DNA from: Amycolatopsis vastitatis
Lineage (GTDB): Bacteria > Actinomycetota > Actinomycetes > Mycobacteriales > Pseudonocardiaceae
Assembly (NCBI RefSeq): GCF_002234595.1
Contig: NZ_NMUL01000049.1
Span: 62,001-126,000, forward strand
DNA length: 64,000 nt
Direction of reading: 5' to 3'
Part shown: piece by piece, positions 58,189 through 64,000 of the stretch
How positions within the stretch are numbered: position 1 is the stretch's first letter
How the letters are laid out: each line of letters opens with the position of its first letter
Made by a program: the position numbers and the translations under genes
The notes under the pieces: model-generated
What the model saw: the letters and a program-made list of their open reading frames with translations, nothing else
What the model was told of the DNA's origin: nothing
Databases searched by the model: none

Positions 58189-59688
58189 GTGTCTTCAGTT
58201 GTTGCGTCCCTGCCCGCGTTGCTGCGCCGGCGACCGTCGTGGCTCTCGCCGAAGGTCGCCCGAACCGAGATCCTCGGCGGCCTGGTCGTGGCCCTGGCGT
58301 TGATCCCTGAGGCGATCTCGTTCTCGATCATCGCCGGGGTCGACCCGCGCATCGGCCTGGGCGCCTCGTTCACGATGGCCGTGGTCATCTCGATCGTCGG
58401 CGGCCGTGCGGCGATGATCTCCGCCGCCACCGGTGCGATCGCGCTCGTCGTCGCGCCGCTCGCTCGCGAGCACGGCCTCGGCTACCTCGTCGCCACCGTC
58501 ATCCTCGGTGGGCTGATCCAGATCGTCCTCGGCTCCCTCGGCGTCGCGAAGCTGATGCGGTTCGTTCCCCGCAGCGTCATGGTCGGCTTCGTCAACGCCC
58601 TCGCCATCCTGATCTTCCTGGCGCAGGTGCCCGAGCTGATCGACGTGCCGTGGCCGGTCTACCCGCTCTTCGCCGCCGGGCTCGTCGTCATGGTGCTGTT
58701 CCCCAAGCTCACCAAGGTGATCCCGGCACCGCTGGTGGCCATCGTGGCGCTCACCGCGCTGACGATCGCCGCGGGCATCGCGGTGCCGACCGTGGGCGAC
58801 AAGGGCGCGCTGCCCTCGTCGCTGCCGGTGCCCGGTGTCCCGGACGTGCCGTTCACCCTTGACACCTTGAAGCTGATCGCCCCGTACGCGCTCGCGTTCG
58901 CTCTCGTCGGGCTGATGGAATCGCTGATGACCGCCAAGCTGGTCGACGACATCACCGACACCCCGTCGAACAAGACCCGCGAAGCGATCGGCCAGGGCAT
59001 CGCCAACGTCGTCACCGGAATCTTCGGCGGCATGGGCGGCTGCGCGATGATCGGCCAGACGATGATCAACGTCCGAACCGCGGGCGCCCGCACCCGGCTC
59101 TCGACGTTCCTCGCCGGAACTTTCCTGATGATCCTTTGTCTCGTGTTCGGCCCGGTCGTCTCCGACATCCCGATGGCCGCGCTGGTGGCGGTGATGGTCC
59201 TGGTCGCGTTCGGGACGTTCGACTGGCACAGCGTCGCGCCGCCGACGCTCAAGCGGATGCCCGCCGGCGAGATCACCGTCATGGTCGTCACCGTCGCGAT
59301 CGTGGTAGCCACCAGCAACCTCGCCATCGGTGTGGTCGTCGGCAGCATCACGGCGATGGTCATCTTCGCCCGCCGGGTGGCCCGGCTGGTCGAGGTGACC
59401 GCCGCGACCGACCCGGATGGCACCCAGGTCGTCTACGCGGTGACCGGTGAGCTGTTCTTCGCCTCCAGCAACGAACTCGTCTCCCAGTTCGACTACGCGA
59501 ACGACCCGGACACGGTGATCATCGACCTCACCGGCGCCCACATCTGGGACGCCTCCACCGTCGCCGCCCTCGACGCGGTCACCGCCAAGTACGCCGGCCG
59601 CGGCAAGACCGTGGAGATCGTCGGGCTCGACGCCGACAGCGCGCGCCGGCACGGCAAGCTCTCCGGAGAACTCGCCGGCAGCCACTGA
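58189..59688 (+). CDS. SulP-family anion transporter with STAS domain
   Basis: The 499-residue protein starts at GTG 58189. The membrane domain begins TEILGGLVVALALIPEAISFSIIAGVDPRIGLGASF and has about a dozen helices, including VGLMESLMTAKLVDDITDTPSNKTREAIGQGIANVVTGIFGGMGGCAMIGQTMIN, the SulP signature region. The STAS domain covers about residues 405-495 (TGELFFASSNELVSQFDY...VIIDLTGAHIWDASTVAALDAV). It could carry sulfate, bicarbonate or another anion. It stands alone. Confidence 0.9.
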   Translation: MSSVVASLPALLRRRPSWLSPKVARTEILGGLVVALALIPEAISFSIIAGVDPRIGLGASFTMAVVISIVGGRAAMISAATGAIALVVAPLAREHGLGYLVATVILGGLIQIVLGSLGVAKLMRFVPRSVMVGFVNALAILIFLAQVPELIDVPWPVYPLFAAGLVVMVLFPKLTKVIPAPLVAIVALTALTIAAGIAVPTVGDKGALPSSLPVPGVPDVPFTLDTLKLIAPYALAFALVGLMESLMTAKLVDDITDTPSNKTREAIGQGIANVVTGIFGGMGGCAMIGQTMINVRTAGARTRLSTFLAGTFLMILCLVFGPVVSDIPMAALVAVMVLVAFGTFDWHSVAPPTLKRMPAGEITVMVVTVAIVVATSNLAIGVVVGSITAMVIFARRVARLVEVTAATDPDGTQVVYAVTGELFFASSNELVSQFDYANDPDTVIIDLTGAHIWDASTVAALDAVTAKYAGRGKTVEIVGLDADSARRHGKLSGELAGSH

Positions 59689-59918
59689 AAGCCGTGGCAG
59701 CCGCCCGCGCGGGCGCGAAGTCGCGGGCCGCCCGCGGGCCCGGGCTCGGCTAGCCACCACGCAGTGCCTCGTCACCAGGGACGTCGGCGGTCGGTCCCGA
59801 AGCTGCCGACGTCCCTTCGTGTGCGATCCACAGTGGACACGATTTTATCCTTTGCTGACAACGGGTGACCTGGGTCGCCGGGTATCCCGCATTATGACGA
59901 TGGCGACCGAGCGACCGT

Positions 59919-60380
59919 GTGCGGTACCTGCGGTCACCGATCGTGCGTCGCCTTCCGCCGGATGACCGCACGTTCTTGTCCCAGCGGGTGCGACAGCCTC
60001 GCCCCACCGGGGCGGCTCGTCGCCGAGCCGGCCATCGTCCGGACCTTGGACCCGGCGGCGCGCCGCGCCGGGGGACGATCGCCGCGGCAGTGCTGCTGGC
60101 CGAACCCGGACGGCGCCGTGACGGAGGTGCCGCTGTGTTCCCGGCCGACAGCGCCTTGCGGGCCCCGCTGTGGCTGGCGGAGCGCGGACTGTGCAGCTGG
60201 CTCGCGGTCGGCACCCGGGTCCCCTGCGGCGGCGTGGCCCACCGTGGCGGACGGGTCCGGCCGGCCACCCGGTCGCCGGCTGCGAACCGCCTGACGGTCA
60301 CGGAGCAGCGAGGGGAATGGCGCCGGCCAGGCAGCCGTGCCGCTGCGCCGAGCTGCCCAGCCGGCCGACGTCCTCGATGA
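59919..60380 (+). CDS. Hypothetical protein, doubtful
   Basis: The frame from GTG 59919 encodes 153 residues with G/C at most third positions and one coherent stretch (AVFPADSALRAPLWLAERGLCSWLAVGTRVP). Its beginning is Arg-rich and its last 28 codons lie over the 3' end of the - strand gene at 60298. I do not recognise a family. It may be the middle of a decayed gene. The rest of the 600-bp interval 59689-60297 shows nothing else. Confidence 0.3.
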   Translation: MRYLRSPIVRRLPPDDRTFLSQRVRQPRPTGAARRRAGHRPDLGPGGAPRRGTIAAAVLLAEPGRRRDGGAAVFPADSALRAPLWLAERGLCSWLAVGTRVPCGGVAHRGGRVRPATRSPAANRLTVTEQRGEWRRPGSRAAAPSCPAGRRPR

Positions 60381-60744
60381 TCAGAGCATCAGCGTTCGTG
60401 CACGGGTGGGGTGGCAGCAACACGAAGAGCACTTGCTGCTGGCGGCACGCGGCGCAAAGCCACGGCAGTGGTGGTTCCGTGAGTCCCAGGCCGACACTGA
60501 GGCGGTGCCCGCCGACATGCACCGTGACCGTCGACGGCGCCTCGGACAACTCCACGTGGCAGCCCGCGGCCAGCGGCCAGAGCCCGCGTTCCCACTCCCA
60601 GGTGGCCGGGACGGCCAGACCTGTCGCGCGCAGCATCCGGAAGAGCCGAAGGTGGTCGTCGTGGCGGCCGGGCTGCAATAGCAGCACCGGGTAGGAGCTG
60701 GTTTCTTCGTACACCAGGACGTCGATCTGCCAGCGGGACGGCAT
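60298..60744 (-). CDS. Conserved-looking hypothetical protein
   Basis: The 148-residue protein begins MPSRWQIDVLVYEETSSYPV and continues with LLLQPGRHDDHLRLFRMLRATGL, a VELSEAPSTVTVHVGGHRLSV strand pair and LPWLCAACRQQQVLFVLLPPHPC. It looks like a folded cytoplasmic protein with a central beta sheet, codon use fits real genes, and no signal or helix is present. I do not recognise the family. It starts 26 bp after the cytochrome b gene ends on the same strand and is probably co-transcribed with it. Confidence 0.55.
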   Translation of the reverse strand: MPSRWQIDVLVYEETSSYPVLLLQPGRHDDHLRLFRMLRATGLAVPATWEWERGLWPLAAGCHVELSEAPSTVTVHVGGHRLSVGLGLTEPPLPWLCAACRQQQVLFVLLPPHPCTNADALIIEDVGRLGSSAQRHGCLAGAIPLAAP

Positions 60745-60770
60745 CGCCGTGCCGCCGGACCCCGGCGGGG

Positions 60771-62399
60771 TCACGGCTTGGCCTCGCCGGCTTGGGGCTC
60801 GCCCCCGAGACCTTGCCGCGTCTCGCCGCGGCGGGCAGCTGCCTCGAGGGCGGCGGTCTCTTCCGGCGGGTCGGGCCGCAGCAGGCTGCCGGGCACCGGG
60901 TGCCCGGCAGCGCCGAGCTTGTTGGGCTTCTTCGGCACCGGCGCGCCCTGGTAGGTCAGCGCCCGGCCGTCGAGTGGCTGGTGGATCTCCGCGTAGTGCC
61001 CGGACGGCGCGCGGGTGATGATGCCGGTTTCGAGGCCGTGCTCGAGCACCTCGTGATCGGAGTGCTGAAGCGCGAGGCAAACGCGGTAGGTGATCAGGTA
61101 CGCGACCGGCGGGGCGATCAGCAGCCCGATGCGCCCGGCCCAGGTCGTCGCGTTGAGCGAGAGGTCGAACTGCAGGGCGAGGATGTCGTTGAACGACGAG
61201 AGCGTCAGGACGCCGTAGAACGCCAGCGCCATCATGCCGATGCTCGTCCGGACGGGGACGTCGCGCGGGCGCTGGACGAGGTTGTGGTGGGCCGTGTCGC
61301 CGGAAAGGCGGCGTTCGAGCCACGGGTAGGCGATCAGGGCGCCGATGAGCACCGTGATCCCGATCGCGCCGGCGAAGAACACCGGCGGCACGGTGTACCG
61401 GCCGAGGTAGAGCTCCCACGGCGGGTAGACGCGCAGGAGGCCGTCGGCCCAGCCCATGTACCAGTCCGGCTGGGAGCCGGCGGAGACCTTCGACGGGTCG
61501 TAGGGGCCGAACTTCCACACCGGGTTGATCTGGAACAGCCCGGACATCAGGGCGAGGATGCCGGTGACGAGCGCGAAGAACGCGCCGCCCTTGAGCGCGA
61601 ACACGGGCAGGATCCGGACGCCGACGACGTTGGCCTCCTTGCGCCGGACGCCGGGGAACTGGGTGTGCTTCTGGTACCAGACCAGGGCCAGGTGCACGCC
61701 GACGAGCGCCAGCATGATCCCCGGCAGCAGGAGGATGTGGATCGTGTAGAGGCGGGGGATGATGACGTCGCCGGGGAACTCGCCGCCGAAGAGGGCCCAG
61801 TGGATCCACGTGCCGACCACCGGCACCGACAGGACGATGCCGGACAGCGTCGCGCGGATGCCGGTGCCCGAGAGCAGGTCGTCGGGCAGGGAGTAGCCGA
61901 AGAACCCTTCGAACATGCCGAGGACCAGCAACAAGACGCCGATGACCCAGTTGGCTTCGCGGGGACGGCGGAAGGCTCCGGTGAAGAAGATCCGGAACAT
62001 GTGCACCATCATCGCGCCGACGAAGATCAGCGCCGCCCAGTGGTGCAGCTGCCGCATGAACAGCCCGCCGCGGACCTCGAAGGAGAGGTCGAGGGTGGTC
62101 GCGAACGCCCGCGAGATCGGGACGCCGCGCAGGTCGGCGTAGGCGCCTTGGTAGGTGACCTCTTGCATCGAAGGGTCGAAGAACAGCGTCAGGTACACGC
62201 CGCTGAGCAAGAGCACGATGAAGCTGTAGAGCGCCACTTCGCCGAGCAGGAACGACCAGTGCGTCGGGAAGACCTTGTTGAACTGCCGGCGCAGTCCGCC
62301 GGCGGCGTGGAGCCGCTGGTCGGCGGAATCGGCCGTCGCAGCCGCTGCGCGAGTGGCGCGGCCGGGACCCCGGGTCGGGGAAAGGTGACTCGGGCTCAT
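60771..62399 (-). CDS. qcrB: Cytochrome bc1 complex cytochrome b subunit, isolated copy
   Basis: The 542-residue protein starts at ATG 62399 with GGAGG upstream. It is of the actinobacterial QcrB type: FNKVFPTHWSFLLGEVALYSFIVLLLSGVYLTLFF, four heme-ligand His in RQLHHWAALIFVGAMMVHMFR and YTIHILLLPGIMLALVGVHLAL, the Qo-site region GFFGYSLPDDLLSGTG and the PDWYMGWADGLLRVYPPWE motif. It ends in the long C-terminal tail of actinobacterial forms. It would pass electrons from menaquinol with the QcrA Rieske and QcrC cytochrome c subunits. Neither is beside it, and no oxidase genes are in the window, so this is probably a second copy outside the main qcrCAB operon. Confidence 0.9.
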   Translation of the reverse strand: MSPSHLSPTRGPGRATRAAAATADSADQRLHAAGGLRRQFNKVFPTHWSFLLGEVALYSFIVLLLSGVYLTLFFDPSMQEVTYQGAYADLRGVPISRAFATTLDLSFEVRGGLFMRQLHHWAALIFVGAMMVHMFRIFFTGAFRRPREANWVIGVLLLVLGMFEGFFGYSLPDDLLSGTGIRATLSGIVLSVPVVGTWIHWALFGGEFPGDVIIPRLYTIHILLLPGIMLALVGVHLALVWYQKHTQFPGVRRKEANVVGVRILPVFALKGGAFFALVTGILALMSGLFQINPVWKFGPYDPSKVSAGSQPDWYMGWADGLLRVYPPWELYLGRYTVPPVFFAGAIGITVLIGALIAYPWLERRLSGDTAHHNLVQRPRDVPVRTSIGMMALAFYGVLTLSSFNDILALQFDLSLNATTWAGRIGLLIAPPVAYLITYRVCLALQHSDHEVLEHGLETGIITRAPSGHYAEIHQPLDGRALTYQGAPVPKKPNKLGAAGHPVPGSLLRPDPPEETAALEAAARRGETRQGLGGEPQAGEAKP

Positions 62400-62599
62400 G
62401 ATTCCTCCGCGCGGATCGGCGACCGTCCAGCGCGCATACCCGCACTCGCTCGCGAGAACCTGGGTTCCGGCAGAATTTCCGCGCTCAGCCCGGGATCGGT
62501 GTCATCGCGGTCTCCGTCCTCGACAGAACCGGCAGGTACCCACTGCGGCTCAGGGGCGACCCGGCGCGGAATCCTTCGACGAGCCACCGGAGCAACCGG

Positions 62600-63454
62600 T
62601 CAGGTGGCCTCATCGTCGGCTTCTTCGCGGGCGTCGTCGTGCGCCTCTTCGACCCGGTGTGACACCCGGAGCAGCCGGATCGAGGTGACCAGGCCGACGC
62701 CGCCCAGGATGTTGCCCAGCGACGACCAGGCCAAAGCCACGGCCCAACCGCCCCAGGTGTAGTGCGCCGAGCCGCTCAGCAGGCCGGCGAACATGATGAT
62801 CGAGTCGAGCACCGAGTGGAACAGCTGTGCTGCAACGAGCAGGAACGACATGGCGACCGCGGCGACGATCTTGACGCCCATGTCGTCGGTCGAGTGCTGC
62901 ATCCGGGTCATCAGCGTGATCACCGCGCCGGCCAGCACGGCCAGCAGCAACGAGCGCCAGGAGATGCCCAGTGTGGCGTAGTGAAGACCGTTCGCAGCCG
63001 CGGTTTCGCGAAGTGCGGGCAGCGCGACGACGATCATGCCGGCCATCACGAAACCCCCGGCGAGGTTCGCGACCAGGGTGACCAGCCACAGCCGCAGCAA
63101 CCGCAGCCAGGTACCCCTGCCGGACGCCAGCGCGGTGACCGGGACGAGGAAGTTTTCGGTGAACAGCTCGCTGCGCGCGAGCAGCAGCGCGATGAACCCG
63201 ATGGTGAACGCGGCGGAAGCCAGCAGCGGCTGCCCGGTCTCGTGCTCGACGACCAGGTAGGCCAGCACTCCCACGGCGACGTCGACGCCGCCGAGCAGGC
63301 CGGTGGCCGCCAGCGGCAGCAGCGGGCGGCCGAGCCGGTCGCGGCCTTCGGCGACGATCCGGTCGAACGCTTCCTCGAGTTCCGGTTCGTCCCGGCTCCC
63401 GGCCGGTGACCGCACCGGCAGGGTCTCGTCCTGGTCGATCGATTCGCCTGGCAT
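62600..63454 (-). CDS. Formate/nitrite transporter (FNT)-family channel
   Basis: ATG 63454 (GGGAG 5 nt upstream) gives 284 residues; GTG 63466 would add four. Six helices follow the FNT pattern, with the conserved LLARSELFTENFLVPV filter/loop near residue 95, VTLVANLAGGFVMAGMIV near 127 and LGNILGGVGLVTSIRLLRVSHR near the end. The extended acidic N-terminus (SRDEPELEEAFDRIVAEGRDRL) and C-terminus (EEAHDDAREEADDEAT) are typical of this actinobacterial subgroup. Substrates may be formate, nitrite or other small acids. No partner enzyme is adjacent; qcrB follows on the same strand after about 200 bp. Confidence 0.87.
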   Translation of the reverse strand: MPGESIDQDETLPVRSPAGSRDEPELEEAFDRIVAEGRDRLGRPLLPLAATGLLGGVDVAVGVLAYLVVEHETGQPLLASAAFTIGFIALLLARSELFTENFLVPVTALASGRGTWLRLLRLWLVTLVANLAGGFVMAGMIVVALPALRETAAANGLHYATLGISWRSLLLAVLAGAVITLMTRMQHSTDDMGVKIVAAVAMSFLLVAAQLFHSVLDSIIMFAGLLSGSAHYTWGGWAVALAWSSLGNILGGVGLVTSIRLLRVSHRVEEAHDDAREEADDEAT

Positions 63455-63633
63455 CCCATCTCCCACCCCGGCGGAAAACCCTTGTGCACTAGACGGCCTG
63501 CACGCCGGATGAGCGCTTACCCGAGAAGGTGAAAACTACTCGCCGGGAGGACACCCGCTCGGGTGAAAGTGGTGTGCCGCGTTGGTCGGAGCTTGAGAAT
63601 TCACCTTGAGTTTATGGCTCCCACCCACGGGTA

Positions 63634-63649
63634 CCTACTGTTCAGTAGG
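63634..63649. promoter_or_regulatory. Perfect palindrome upstream of the last gene
   Basis: CCTACTG (63634-63640) TT CAGTAGG (63643-63649) is a perfect 16-bp dyad, 39 bp before the start codon at 63688. It is a good candidate for a repressor operator; no cognate regulator can be named. Confidence 0.5.
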
Positions 63650-63687
63650 AACGGACGACAGACGCCCGTTTCGAGAGGAGAGCGACC

Positions 63688-64000
63688 ATGACGAGTGCAG
63701 CACGCCCCGCAGGCCCCGTTCCCGGAGCGCAGCCCGTCCAGGGCGGTCCTCCTCCGGCAGGCAGGATGGCTGGACGACTCGGCGCCGACCGCCCGGCCGC
63801 GACCGAGACCAAACCGGCCTTCAAGACAACCGAGTTCTTCGTCTTCCTCGCCGGTGTCGTAGCCATTGTCATCACCGCGTTGACCGTCGATGGTGACGCG
63901 AGCACAGGCGGCGACCCGTTCAACGCCGAACAAGCACTTCGCTACATCACCTTCCTCGCGATCGGGTACATGATCAGCCGGGGCTTGGCCAAGGCGGGCG
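63688..64000 (+). CDS. Small membrane protein, cut by the window end
   Basis: ATG 63688 follows GAGAGGAG. The visible 104 residues comprise a Pro/Gly-rich cytoplasmic N-terminus, then KTTEFFVFLAGVVAIVITALTVDG (helix near 47-68) and YITFLAIGYMISRGLAKAG (helix near 86-104), continuing past the window. Two-helix proteins of this look are common and uncharacterised in actinobacteria. Confidence 0.7.
   Translation, partial: MTSAARPAGPVPGAQPVQGGPPPAGRMAGRLGADRPAATETKPAFKTTEFFVFLAGVVAIVITALTVDGDASTGGDPFNAEQALRYITFLAIGYMISRGLAKAG

Noticed and set aside
1..64000. CRISPR arrays, tRNA/rRNA genes, insertion sequences and prophage genes
   Set aside because: Reading through the window I saw no spaced direct repeats, cloverleaf-like sequences with CCA ends, transposase motifs or phage structural genes. 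A covariance-model tRNA scan would be needed to exclude tRNAs fully.

Overview
The window is very GC-rich, with G or C at nearly every third codon position. GTG and TTG starts are common and there are many ATGA-type overlaps. It carries Tat-type secretion signals, actinobacterial regulator families and secreted glycoside hydrolases. This points to a filamentous actinomycete, probably of the Pseudonocardiaceae (Amycolatopsis-like); the genus is an inference. I see no rRNA, tRNA, CRISPR array, insertion sequence or intact prophage. There are at least eight decayed gene pieces, so this looks like an accessory chromosome region that has been rearranged.

Layout. 1-1.1 kb: remnants, including a frameshifted SpoIIE/PP2C phosphatase tail. 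1.1-8.2 kb: a hydrolase-LuxR fusion, a methyltransferase, a secreted M28 peptidase, a BlaI/M56 pair diverging from a truncated PAP2 phosphatase, and an atypical LuxR regulator. 8.4-17.2 kb: an AraC regulator, a strong terminator, then a seven-gene + strand operon: DrrAB-type exporter, DUF5988-like small protein, ketoacyl synthase III, CocE-type hydrolase, PapA-like acyltransferase and GT1 glycosyltransferase. 17.1-26.2 kb (- strand): a TetR regulator controlling a second CocE-type hydrolase, a family 5 binding protein, a GH1 beta-glucosidase and an oligopeptide-type importer with a permease-ATPase fusion. 26.3-31.4 kb: GAF-LuxR regulator diverging from an acyl-CoA ligase, a Tat-exported esterase, and an HSL-type hydrolase at a rearrangement junction. 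31.6-35.4 kb: a DUF4345 protein, a three-gene sugar/polyol catabolic operon and the tail of a lost betaine-type binding protein. 35.5-47.5 kb: an 11.9 kb operon of four exported enzymes (GH78, two GH106-like, GH127-LamG) behind LacI-type operators. 47.7-55.3 kb: small regulators and enzymes, including a hydrolase-TetR operon with a clear promoter/operator, an LtrA protein, and a divergent AraC/SDR pair. 55.4-57.8 kb: a MerR regulator, a decayed MFS pump and release factor 3 linked by an identical 23-bp operator. 58.2-64 kb: a SulP transporter, an isolated cytochrome bc1 cytochrome b, a formate/nitrite-type channel and a truncated membrane protein gene.

How the genes may work together. The strongest hypothesis is that the 9.6-17.2 kb operon builds an acylated, glucosylated small molecule and exports it. 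The facing 17.1-25.4 kb operon may re-import and dismantle a related glycoside: it has a cytoplasmic beta-glucosidase and a paralogue of the biosynthetic-side hydrolase. The 35.5-47.5 kb operon would strip rhamnose and arabinose from plant glycans outside the cell. No importer for the released sugars is in view.
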